From contig JAIPHQ010000044.1 of the NCBI GenBank assembly GCA_021735115.1, forward strand, positions 1-6,301: a stretch of DNA of 6,301 nucleotides. The letters are read 5' to 3'. Position 1 is the first letter of the stretch, and each line of letters opens with the position of its first letter. Shown piece by piece: positions 1 through 5,320 of this stretch. The notes beneath the pieces were generated by a model. That model was not told the origin of the DNA. It saw nothing but the letters and a program-made list of their open reading frames with translations, and ran no database searches. The DNA is from Candidatus Omnitrophota bacterium (GTDB taxonomy: Bacteria; Omnitrophota; Koll11; Duberdicusellales; 4484-171). A program made the position numbers and the translations under genes.

Positions 1-302
1 CCGGCAAAAACAATTATCGACCGTATTCCAGGAGATTTAGAAAAAAATTCATCTCGATAACCTCGAGATTCAGAACGGCTATCACCAGCCATTTTGATAA
101 ACCCACCTAAAGGAAAAGCACAGATTAATAAATTTGTTTGTTTAATTTTTTTCTTAAATAAAGCCGGGCCAAAGCCAATTGAAAAATGTGTTACTTTTAC
201 CCCGGTTAATCTTGCCGCAATAAAATGGCCCAACTCATGCACAATAATCAAAATACTGAAAACGATAACTATAATAAAAAAATTAAAAATAAATGGTATC
301 AT
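1..302 (-). CDS. rseP: RseP-type site-2 zinc metalloprotease, N-terminal part (cut by window edge)
   Basis: This is an intramembrane zinc protease of the site-2 (M50) family. RseP cuts membrane-bound anti-sigma factors and leftover signal peptides within the inner membrane. Only the first 100 residues are in the window. A hydrophobic segment at about residues 4-24 runs into the zinc motif HELGH (22-26), where the two His bind zinc and Glu is catalytic. GFGPALF (43-49) and FPLGGFIKMAGD (63-74) follow and match the conserved blocks after the first membrane segment. The LDG zinc site and PDZ domains would lie outside. The ATG start shares four bases with the dxr stop (ATGA), and AGGAG lies five bases upstream, so translation is probably coupled to dxr. 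The dxr-rseP order is the usual Gram-negative arrangement. The family assignment is firm; the exact substrate is unknown. Confidence 0.95.
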   Translation of the reverse strand, partial: MIPFIFNFFIIVIVFSILIIVHELGHFIAARLTGVKVTHFSIGFGPALFKKKIKQTNLLICAFPLGGFIKMAGDSRSESRGYRDEFFSKSPGIRSIIVFA

Positions 303-1453
303 TTTTCTCCTAATATTTCTTTTGTTTTATTTCTAGCCCAATTATCCCATCTATATATATCCTCAATTGATTTTATTTTTTTCTTTGGATATATTTTAAA
401 CATTTTTTTAATAGTTTTTTCAATTTGAATAAACTCAATCTTTTTATTTAAAAACAAATCAACAACTATTTCATCACAAGCATTTAAAATAACTAAAGAA
501 TTATCTCCCCGTTTACCAGCCTCTAAAATTATTTTTAATAAAGGAAATTTTTTATAAGATATAGGATTATAGGAAAAACTATACTCTTTTTTTTCATTAT
601 CTGATTTAGGTAATTTCATTCTTTTTGGATAAAAAAGTGCATAAGATATAGGTTTTTTCATATCTGGAGAATAGATGCAACTGAAACAACTATGATCAGA
701 CAACTGGATCATCGCATGTATTAAAGACTGTCGATGCAAAAGTATTTCAATGTCTTTGTAATCAATATTAAAAAAATTATGAGCTTCTACCACCTCAAAT
801 CCCTTGTTTACTAAGGTAGCGCTATCAACAGTAATTCTTTCTCCCATATCCCAAGTTGGATGCTTTAAAACAGACTTGGCAGTGACTTTTTTTAAAGATT
901 TTTTATCATAACCTAAAAGAGATCCGCCTGAAGCTGTAATATAAATTTTATCGATATCTTTGTTGCCTGGCCCAGTTAAATTAAGTAGTTGAAATATTGC
1001 ATTTATCTCACTATCTATAGGAATAATTTCGGTTTTATGCTTTTTTGCTTTTTTAAAAATAAATTTAGCTCCTGTAACTACCGCTTCTTTATTAGCTAAA
1101 GCAATCCTTTTGCTGTATTCAATATTTATAAGCAGTGGCTTTAGGCAATCTATACCAGAGATAGCCATAACTGAAATATCAGATCTCAACTTTGAAAATT
1201 CTGATAATCCTTTTTCTCCACTGAATAATTTAAACTTTAATTTTGTCCTTTTTTTTAGTTGATTAGCTGAATCTTTATCTTTTAAACATACATATTTAGG
1301 CCTAAACTTCCTAATTTGTTTAATTATTTCTTTTATATTGCTATTACTACAAAGGCCCACTATCTCAAACTTATCTTTTGCTTTTTCTATAACCTCAAGA
1401 CTATTTCTACCAACCGAACCAGTAGAACCAAAAACTAATACTTTCTTTTTCAT
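299..1453 (-). CDS. dxr: 1-deoxy-D-xylulose 5-phosphate reductoisomerase
   Basis: This cytoplasmic enzyme converts DXP to 2-C-methyl-D-erythritol 4-phosphate with NADPH, the committed step of the MEP isoprenoid pathway and the fosmidomycin target. It has 384 residues, against about 400 for the family. The NADPH loop GSTGSVG is at 9-15 and ALANKE at 118-123. The metal/substrate residues D147, S148 and E149 are followed by SGG (175-177), HPTW (198-201), and S211, N216, K217, E220 in a DSAT...NKGFEVVEAH block. H246 matches the conserved His of the flexible loop. Two usually conserved positions differ: Ile150 follows DSE where His is usual, and Arg241 replaces Pro in HPQS. The start at 1453 is preferred. 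An in-frame ATG at 1477 would add eight residues but lies inside a GC-rich palindrome and would extend the protein before its Rossmann strand. The Shine-Dalgarno is weak (GAG). Confidence 0.96.
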   Translation of the reverse strand: MKKKVLVFGSTGSVGRNSLEVIEKAKDKFEIVGLCSNSNIKEIIKQIRKFRPKYVCLKDKDSANQLKKRTKLKFKLFSGEKGLSEFSKLRSDISVMAISGIDCLKPLLINIEYSKRIALANKEAVVTGAKFIFKKAKKHKTEIIPIDSEINAIFQLLNLTGPGNKDIDKIYITASGGSLLGYDKKSLKKVTAKSVLKHPTWDMGERITVDSATLVNKGFEVVEAHNFFNIDYKDIEILLHRQSLIHAMIQLSDHSCFSCIYSPDMKKPISYALFYPKRMKLPKSDNEKKEYSFSYNPISYKKFPLLKIILEAGKRGDNSLVILNACDEIVVDLFLNKKIEFIQIEKTIKKMFKIYPKKKIKSIEDIYRWDNWARNKTKEILGEK

Positions 1454-1466
1454 AATCTCATTTTTC

Positions 1467-1486
1467 GGGCCAGGCATGCCTGGCCC
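1467..1486. repeat. Perfect 20-bp GC-rich palindrome between cdsA and dxr
   Basis: GGGCCAGGCATGCCTGGCCC is a perfect inverted repeat centred on GCATGC, in an AT-rich 43-bp gap between the cdsA stop and the dxr start. It is flanked by CTAC on the plus strand (GTAG on the coding strand). It has no following T-run on the coding strand, so it does not look like an intrinsic terminator. It resembles the short palindromic repeats scattered between genes in many genomes; repetition elsewhere in this genome cannot be tested here. It also creates a spurious in-frame ATG for dxr. Confidence 0.75.
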
Positions 1487-1496
1487 CTACAAAATT

Positions 1497-2300
1497 TTAG
1501 CGCATCATTGTAATATAGACATAAAAGGTGGGAGCTGTAAAAATTAAACTATCGATAACATCCAAAACTCCTCCCATAGTTAAAAACATTTTTCCCGAAT
1601 CCTTGACTTGACAATCTCTTTTAATTAAAGATTCAAAAAGATCTCCCAGTTGAGAAACAACAGCTAGAATTACAATTAAAAAAAACTTTTCCCAAAAGCT
1701 AATACTTTCAATGAATAACGAATAAATAAGGCCTACTCCTAGACTTGTGAAAAATCCACCAGCAGTTCCCTCAAGAGTCTTCTTAGGGCTTACCTTCTTT
1801 ATTAAAGAAGTCCTGCCAAAGCTTTTACCCCAAAGATATGCTCCAATATCCGACGATTTAGTAACTAAAACCAAAAACCCTAAAAGCAGTGCACCTTCCG
1901 GCAACTGACGTATCCTGATTACAAAACTAAAACACCAAGAAATATATAAAACACCAAAAATAGTAGCTGAAATCGAAAGTATCGGTTGATGAGCTCTTTT
2001 TTTAGTTAATTCCAAAAGAAATAAAAGAAATAAACCCACAACCACAAAAAGAAATTGCCAACCTTCTCTTATTGAAAAACCAAAATAAATTGTTATTGGA
2101 ATTAAAATACCTATAGCAAGCCCTACTGGCTTAAACATTCTTACCTTTTTCTTTTCCACCATATAAAAGAATTCATAAAGCGCAATAAATATAAAAAGAG
2201 TTACAAACATGCCGCAAAGAGGATAGGAAACAATTCCTATAACTGCTACAATAGCTAAAACAATAGAAAATATTAATCTCCTAAGCATTGATTTGTCCAA
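1497..2300 (-). CDS. cdsA: Phosphatidate cytidylyltransferase (CDP-diglyceride synthase)
   Basis: This is an integral inner-membrane enzyme that joins phosphatidic acid and CTP into CDP-diacylglycerol, the precursor of most bacterial phospholipids. The 267-residue product has several hydrophobic segments (starting at about residue 8), the conserved block SDIGAYLWGKSFGR followed by SPKKTLEGTAGG, and the C-terminal family signature at 224-251 (SLIKRD, then VKDSG, then GGVLDVIDS). Within the signature, Val248 stands where Arg is most usual (LDRIDS), and Met242 replaces the usual His before GG. The start is TTG at 2300, inside the last codons of uppS (20-nt overlap). A GGGAGGG ribosome site ends about ten bases upstream of it. 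The in-frame ATG at 2288 would be four codons shorter but is about 22 bases from that site. It is presumably cotranscribed and translationally coupled with uppS. Confidence 0.95.
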   Translation of the reverse strand: MDKSMLRRLIFSIVLAIVAVIGIVSYPLCGMFVTLFIFIALYEFFYMVEKKKVRMFKPVGLAIGILIPITIYFGFSIREGWQFLFVVVGLFLLFLLELTKKRAHQPILSISATIFGVLYISWCFSFVIRIRQLPEGALLLGFLVLVTKSSDIGAYLWGKSFGRTSLIKKVSPKKTLEGTAGGFFTSLGVGLIYSLFIESISFWEKFFLIVILAVVSQLGDLFESLIKRDCQVKDSGKMFLTMGGVLDVIDSLIFTAPTFYVYITMMR

Positions 2301-2991
2301 ACTTTCTTACCCTCCCTGAATATTCTTTAATAATATTATCAACCCATTCTTTAGTAAAATCCGGCCATAAAACTTCCGGAAAATAAAACTCAGTATAGGC
2401 AGTTTGCCAAATAAGAAAATTACTAATTCGCTTTTCCCCAGAAGTTCTTACTAAAATATCCGGATCATTAAACTCTGACAAAGAAAGATAATTATTAAAT
2501 ATCTCTTCACTTATTTTTTCTTCTTTTAAAGAATTATTATTTACAGCTTTTATAATTGCCCTGGTAGCATTAACTATATCCCAACGGCCCCCATAATCTA
2601 TAGCAATATTTAGAAAAAAATTAACATTATCAAAGGTGACTTTTTCAACTTCATTAATTTTATTAAGAATTTTTTTGCTAAGTTTATCTCTACATCCAAT
2701 TATTCTAAGCTTTATGCCGTCTTTAACCAATTCTTCTTTGTAATTAGTCAAAAAATTCTCGAGATAATTAAATAAATGCTTTATCTCGGACTTTGGCCTA
2801 TTCCAATTTTCGGTAGAAAAAGCAAAAAGAGTTAAAACTTTTATTCCTTTCTTTTTTGCCTCTCTAGCTATTTCTTTTACTCTCTTGGAACCTTGTTTAT
2901 GGCCTTCAGTTCTAGGCAATCCTTTTTTTTTAGCCCATCGACCATTACCATCCATTATAATTGCAACATGATGCGGAATTATTGAATTCAT
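2281..2991 (-). CDS. uppS: Undecaprenyl (isoprenyl) diphosphate synthase, cis-prenyltransferase
   Basis: This enzyme adds isopentenyl units in cis to farnesyl diphosphate to make the C55 diphosphate that becomes the carrier lipid for peptidoglycan and surface polysaccharides. It works at the cytoplasmic face of the membrane. The 236 residues include HVAIIMDGNGRWA, where D14 is the Mg-binding Asp. They also contain GH (30-31), FSTENWNRP (58-66), and RTSGEKRISNFLIWQ with R182 and R188, then E201 in YTEFYFPEVLWPDF. The C-terminus RVRKFG is a form of the family's usual Arg-rich ending. All catalytic positions are intact. The ATG start has a modest AGGT site seven bases upstream. It is the first gene of the uppS-cdsA-dxr-rseP cluster. 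The frr/pyrH genes that often precede uppS are absent; a terminator hairpin lies there instead. Confidence 0.97.
   Translation of the reverse strand: MNSIIPHHVAIIMDGNGRWAKKKGLPRTEGHKQGSKRVKEIAREAKKKGIKVLTLFAFSTENWNRPKSEIKHLFNYLENFLTNYKEELVKDGIKLRIIGCRDKLSKKILNKINEVEKVTFDNVNFFLNIAIDYGGRWDIVNATRAIIKAVNNNSLKEEKISEEIFNNYLSLSEFNDPDILVRTSGEKRISNFLIWQTAYTEFYFPEVLWPDFTKEWVDNIIKEYSGRVRKFGQINA
2310..2316 (-). promoter_or_regulatory. Ribosome binding site choosing the TTG start of cdsA
   Basis: GGGAGGG lies within the 3' end of uppS. The GGAGG core is ten bases before the TTG at 2300, a workable distance. It is about 22 bases before the ATG at 2288, which is too far. This favours the TTG start. No comparable purine-rich site sits closer to the ATG. 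Confidence 0.6.
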
Positions 2992-3013
2992 TTTAACTAC
3001 CTATATAATATTT

Positions 3014-3033
3014 AAGGGGGCTCATGCCCCCTT
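3014..3033 (-). terminator. Hairpin between the OmpA/coiled-coil operon and uppS
   Basis: An 8-bp perfect stem, AAGGGGGC/GCCCCCTT, closes the four-base loop 3022-3025. It lies 32 bp after the coiled-coil gene stop and 22 bp before uppS. On the minus strand it is followed by TTAAATATT, a weak T-tract. On the plus strand five T residues (3032-3036) follow. It most likely ends the operon upstream, perhaps incompletely, allowing some read-through into uppS. Confidence 0.65.
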
Positions 3034-3065
3034 TTTATAAAACGAAGTTATAAAACCCCAAAAAA

Positions 3066-3446
3066 CTATTGCTTTTTAGAATTTTCTTCTTCTGATTCTT
3101 CTTTTTTAGAATCTTCTTCTAACGATTGATTATCTTCCTCTGGTGTTTTAACTTCTGACTTAAGCTGCTCAACACCTAAACGAAGTTGCTTATTTTCTTT
3201 TTCTAAATCACTTATAGTCTCACTAAACGAAGTATTCTGTGCATTTAATTGTTTAACTTTTTCTTGAAGATCCTCATTTTTCTCTTTTAAATCCTCTATA
3301 GTTTTCTCTAAACTTATATTTTTTGCACTTTCTTGTTTATATTCTTTCGATAAAGCATTTACTTTAACCAAAAGAGAAACTCCTCCTATAACTAGCACCA
3401 CCATAAGCCCAACAAGTAAGCTTATTATCCAAACATTATTCTTCAT
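3066..3446 (-). CDS. Membrane-anchored coiled-coil protein of unknown function
   Basis: I do not recognise a named family. The 126-residue product has a short basic N-terminus, one hydrophobic segment at about 6-27 and then a long predicted coiled coil (about 29-100). This is rich in Lys, Glu, Leu, Asn and Gln with heptad-like Leu/Ile spacing, as in ISLEKTIEDLKEKNEDLQEK. The acidic, low-complexity tail is made of Glu, Ser and Lys. The likely topology is an inner-membrane anchor with the coiled coil in the periplasm, although an uncleaved signal anchor facing either way is possible. Its ATG overlaps the stop of the OmpA-type lipoprotein gene by four bases (ATGA), and a full AGGAGG site lies seven bases upstream. 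It is therefore almost certainly expressed with that gene and may act with it at the envelope. Function by association is only inference. Confidence 0.75.
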   Translation of the reverse strand: MKNNVWIISLLVGLMVVLVIGGVSLLVKVNALSKEYKQESAKNISLEKTIEDLKEKNEDLQEKVKQLNAQNTSFSETISDLEKENKQLRLGVEQLKSEVKTPEEDNQSLEEDSKKEESEEENSKKQ

Positions 3447-4078
3447 TTCAGTTCCTCCTCTGAATAAACTTCTTCAGTATCTTTTGGTCCTACTTTAGTA
3501 ATTGCCTTAGGTAAAATTACTACTTCTACCCTTCGGTTTAATTGACGTCCTTTTTCTGTATCATTTGAAGCAACTGGCTTATAAGGGCCATATCCTTTTG
3601 CCGAAAGCATACTTGGGCTAACTCCTTGGCTTTCCAAATAATATAAAACACTCAAAGCACGTTGAGCTGAAAGTTCCCAATTTGAATCCCAACCTGAATG
3701 TTTAATTGGAACATTATCAGTATGGCCTTCTATACTAATTTCATTATCCGGAACTTCTTCTTTCAAAATTCTAGCTACTTTGTCTAACATTGCTTCACTG
3801 TCTTTTTTGATATCTGCCTTACCGGAATCAAAAAGAACTTCCGCGACAAAGGTAATTACCAATCCTTTTTCTGCCATCTCTAAACGAACATCTTGGTTTT
3901 CCAACTCCGTGGCTAGACGTCTTTCTAAAACTTCTCTTGCATGCCTTAAACTTTCAAGCTCCTCTTTTAGAGTTTCAATTTTCTCTACATCAGAACGTCT
4001 TCCTTTCTGAAAAACCACGGCACAGCCATTTAAAATAAAAACAGATACAATTAACAACAAAAATATTTTATTTTTCAT
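3443..4078 (-). CDS. OmpA/Pal/MotB-type peptidoglycan-binding lipoprotein
   Basis: This is a lipoprotein that probably anchors the cell envelope to peptidoglycan. The 211 residues begin with a lipoprotein signal (positively charged MKNK, hydrophobic core, lipobox LNGC with Cys19). A coiled coil follows at about 30-70, then a complete OmpA-like domain at about 72-190. The domain shows VLFDSGKADI (81-90), EGHTDNVPI (117-125), SNWELSAQRA (132-141), GYG (162-164) and NRRVEVVI (181-188). D121 and R140 match the residues that grip meso-diaminopimelate in this family. The NVPI...SNWELS wording is closer to MotB-type than classical Pal sequences. No motor-type membrane segment is present, so it is unlikely to be a stator. 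ATG 4078 is chosen because GGGAGG (4083-4088) lies just before it; starting at 4090 would translate that site as MGGN. It heads an operon with the coiled-coil gene. Confidence 0.93.
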   Translation of the reverse strand: MKNKIFLLLIVSVFILNGCAVVFQKGRRSDVEKIETLKEELESLRHAREVLERRLATELENQDVRLEMAEKGLVITFVAEVLFDSGKADIKKDSEAMLDKVARILKEEVPDNEISIEGHTDNVPIKHSGWDSNWELSAQRALSVLYYLESQGVSPSMLSAKGYGPYKPVASNDTEKGRQLNRRVEVVILPKAITKVGPKDTEEVYSEEELK

Positions 4079-4082
4079 ATTT

Positions 4083-4088
4083 CCTCCC
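4083..4088 (-). promoter_or_regulatory. Ribosome binding site fixing the OmpA lipoprotein start
   Basis: GGGAGG is four bases before the ATG at 4078. The alternative in-frame ATG at 4090 overlaps this site and has no Shine-Dalgarno of its own. Starting at 4078 also gives a conventional lipoprotein signal peptide. The first two G residues fall in the arm of the leader inverted repeat 4087-4133. Confidence 0.8.
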
Positions 4089-4133
4089 ATTGAAAATGAA
4101 TATATTTAGGTGTTATTCCTATATTTTCAATGG
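4087..4133 (-). promoter_or_regulatory. Leader inverted repeat abutting the OmpA lipoprotein ribosome site
   Basis: CCATTGAAAAT at 4087-4097 is matched perfectly by ATTTTCAATGG at 4123-4133, an 11-bp stem with a 25-nt loop. In the mRNA the 3' arm runs into the Shine-Dalgarno (4083-4088) and covers its first two G residues. It could modulate ribosome access; this is inferred from position only. Confidence 0.5.
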
Positions 4134-4162
4134 CACTGAGCCAAATTCCTTGGCGAAGTGCC
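4132..4162 (-). promoter_or_regulatory. Hairpin in the OmpA operon leader
   Basis: Outer stem GGCACT (4132-4137) pairs with AGTGCC (4157-4162). Inner stem GCCAA (4140-4144) pairs with TTGGC (4150-4154) around a five-base loop. A symmetric 2x2 internal loop separates them, GA/GA on the plus strand and TC/TC in the mRNA. No T-run follows on either strand, so it is not a standard terminator. It shares two bases with the neighbouring inverted repeat, so the two stems compete slightly. Confidence 0.55.
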
Positions 4163-4210
4163 TTATACCTAATGCAATTATTTAGAGTTATGCCCCTTTA
4201 ATTTTTAGTT

Positions 4211-4237
4211 AAAATCCCCTAAAATCCCTTAAAAATC
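4211..4237. repeat. 10-bp tandem repeat, about 2.7 copies, in the OmpA operon leader
   Basis: AAAATCCCCT (4211-4220) and AAAATCCCTT (4221-4230) are adjacent near-identical decamers. AAAAATC (4231-4237) forms a partial third copy. The repeats are one helical turn apart and lie just after the predicted transcription start. That position would suit a protein binding site, but chance in AT-rich DNA is possible. Confidence 0.45.
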
Positions 4238-4249
4238 AGGCAATTTTAG

Positions 4250-4276
4250 ATTATCATAAACCAAACTTTTAGTCAA
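4250..4276 (-). promoter_or_regulatory. Putative sigma-70-type promoter of the OmpA lipoprotein operon
   Basis: On the minus strand TTGACT (4276-4271) and GATAAT (4255-4250) are 15 bases apart. A poorer -10, TAATCT, gives 17-base spacing. Transcription would begin near 4243, giving a leader of about 165 nt before the ATG at 4078. The hexamers are good but the spacing is short, so this is a moderate call. Confidence 0.5.
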
Positions 4277-4305
4277 GAGGTTTAGAAATAGCCCTAGCTG
4301 AGTTT

Positions 4306-4578
4306 TTAATCATATTTTTTATAACACTCTTCTTTTTCGTTTTCATAAACCCTAAGATGAATAGTAGCAGTATCCTTATCTAGACCACATCCTTCTTCAA
4401 GTCCTAGCGCTCTACAGGAATTATTCCATCGCTGGCTGTGGCGCTTTTCTAGCATTTGGATACATTGCTCTAATTTATTTTTTTGTTGAAAGGGTTCTAA
4501 AACAAATTTATAAAACAAAGAGATACTAACTATAAAAACTGAAAGAGTCAGTACAATTTTAATAAATTTATTAGCCAC
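4306..4578 (-). CDS. Small membrane-anchored four-cysteine protein, function unknown
   Basis: I do not recognise a characterised family. The 90-residue product has a hydrophobic segment at about 8-23, which may be a signal anchor. A hydrophilic domain follows with cysteines at 39, 55, 64 and 85 (spacing C-x15-C-x8-C-x20-C), plus W51-N52 and a Lys/Tyr-rich end. Four cysteines after a membrane segment suggest two disulphides outside the cytoplasm. From memory, similar Cys/Trp spacing occurs in small uncharacterised proteins of other bacteria, but this was not checked. The start is GTG at 4578, seven bases after the preceding membrane-protein gene stop and with no Shine-Dalgarno. A consensus-like promoter ends just before it, so the mRNA may be leaderless. 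The lack of a ribosome site is the main doubt; the orderly protein composition and fit between neighbours support a real gene. Confidence 0.65.
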   Translation of the reverse strand: MANKFIKIVLTLSVFIVSISLFYKFVLEPFQQKNKLEQCIQMLEKRHSQRWNNSCRALGLEEGCGLDKDTATIHLRVYENEKEECYKKYD

Positions 4579-4584
4579 AAAAAA

Positions 4585-4613
4585 ATTATATCACTCTTTT
4601 GTTTGTTTGTAAA
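4585..4613 (-). promoter_or_regulatory. Near-consensus promoter for the four-cysteine gene
   Basis: On the minus strand TTTACA (4613-4608) and a perfect TATAAT (4590-4585) are 17 bases apart, and TGA precedes the -10, giving an extended -10. It lies across the last codons and stop of the membrane-protein gene. The expected start of transcription, 6-8 bases after the -10, falls at or beside the GTG at 4578. Confidence 0.7.
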
Positions 4614-5197
4614 TTTAGTTCTCCCTGGTCTTGGTCAACTTGCTGGATATATGCCGAAGCAATTAGCAAAACCGTAAATGGTGAAATAAAAAAACCCAAT
4701 ATATAACCTAAGAATGGTATCATTTGTACAAGCATCATAATGATTCCACCTAAGACAGCAATAGCAAAATTAGGCCAAAATCCTTTAGTTGATACAATCT
4801 CCCAACTCCTCTTTATTGCTTCTTGAGAAGATAGGCCTTTATCTGCAGCAAGATAAAAAACATATAGCAACATTATCGAAAAGACAATTCCTGGAATAAT
4901 CAACAATATAGTTCCCCCTAATATTATTATCAATTGAAGAAAAAACAAACCAACTAATTGCCAAAATTTATCGAAGAACTTGAACAAATCAGAAATTTCA
5001 ACTCTTTCTTTTTTCTTACGAAGCAATTCTATTAAGACAAAATTATACCCAGCAACTAAAGGGCCAGCCATAATACCTAACGTTGCAAATATTAAAAGGC
5101 CCAAAACAATATTTAAAACTACCAACATCTGCCAATGTTGTTTATATATCTCTAATGCATCTTTAAAACACTTTTCAATATTTAAACTTCCTTCCAT
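4586..5197 (-). CDS. Polytopic integral membrane protein of unknown function
   Basis: The 203-residue product starts with a soluble amphipathic stretch, MEGSLNIEKCFKDALEIYKQ. Four or five hydrophobic segments follow, at about 23-45, 80-115 (probably two, broken by IIPGI) and 140-185 (probably two). A charged loop (RKKKERVEIS) comes after the first. The PGIVFS segment followed by AADKGLSSQEAIKRSWEIV resembles the membrane domain seen in YciC-like proteins and in some glycerophosphodiester phosphodiesterases. No phosphodiesterase catalytic domain is present, so this is at most a relative of the membrane part. The ATG at 5197 has an AGGAGGT site four bases from GGAGG to the start, and an extended -10 promoter lies just upstream. 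The downstream four-cysteine gene is close but seems to have its own promoter. Function is unknown; the fold resemblance is inference. Confidence 0.82.
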   Translation of the reverse strand: MEGSLNIEKCFKDALEIYKQHWQMLVVLNIVLGLLIFATLGIMAGPLVAGYNFVLIELLRKKKERVEISDLFKFFDKFWQLVGLFFLQLIIILGGTILLIIPGIVFSIMLLYVFYLAADKGLSSQEAIKRSWEIVSTKGFWPNFAIAVLGGIIMMLVQMIPFLGYILGFFISPFTVLLIASAYIQQVDQDQGELNLQTNKRVI

Positions 5198-5215
5198 CTT
5201 ACCTCCTTTTTTTTA

Positions 5216-5243
5216 ATTATATCATTTTTTTATTAGTACGCAA
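5216..5243 (-). promoter_or_regulatory. Extended -10 promoter of the membrane-protein gene
   Basis: TGATATAAT (TATAAT at 5221-5216 with the TG extension) lies 16 bases after a weak -35, TTGCGT (5243-5238). Transcription would start near 5209, about 12 bases before the ATG and immediately ahead of the AGGAGGT ribosome site. The same TGATATAAT string is in the promoter at 4585-4613. Confidence 0.65.
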
Positions 5244-5293
5244 TTTTCTATTTAACCGCGAGAGTTGAATTATTATCAAGAAAAAGTAGGGTG

Positions 5294-5320
5294 TACCTTT
5301 GTAGGACGTCTACAAGGGTA
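5294..5320. repeat. Imperfect 11-bp inverted repeat around GACGT
   Basis: TACCTTTGTAG (5294-5304) and CTACAAGGGTA (5310-5320) pair at 10 of 11 positions, the odd one being a possible G-T wobble, around the loop GACGT. An outer pair, AGAGTT (5261-5266) and AACTCT (5321-5326), flanks it. No coding gene lies here. It could be a palindromic repeat element or a small structured RNA; the sequence alone does not decide. Confidence 0.5.

Noticed and set aside
94..428. Plus-strand open frames opposite rseP and the end of dxr
   Set aside because: They lie opposite clearly conserved minus-strand coding sequence with HELGH and DXR motifs, and have low-complexity Lys/Ile/Phe products and no ribosome site.
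1454..1477. Eight-residue N-terminal extension of DXR from the ATG at 1477
   Set aside because: The ATG lies within a perfect palindrome, has no ribosome site, and would add residues before the conserved Rossmann strand.
2992..3060. Promoter for uppS in the AT-rich DNA around the 3014-3033 hairpin
   Set aside because: TATTATATA and two GTTTTATAA copies look like -10 elements, but no acceptable -35 lies at a suitable distance, so no promoter was called.
3780..4010. Plus-strand frame of 76 residues opposite the OmpA lipoprotein gene
   Set aside because: It is a Ser-rich mirror of a well-conserved OmpA-family gene, with no supporting start signals.
4079..4090. OmpA lipoprotein start at the upstream ATG (4090)
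   Set aside because: Its codons 2-3 are the Shine-Dalgarno of the next ATG, and it has no ribosome site of its own.
4980..5216. Plus-strand frame of 78 residues opposite the membrane-protein gene
   Set aside because: It overlaps a gene with a strong promoter and ribosome site on the other strand, and its product has no recognisable features.
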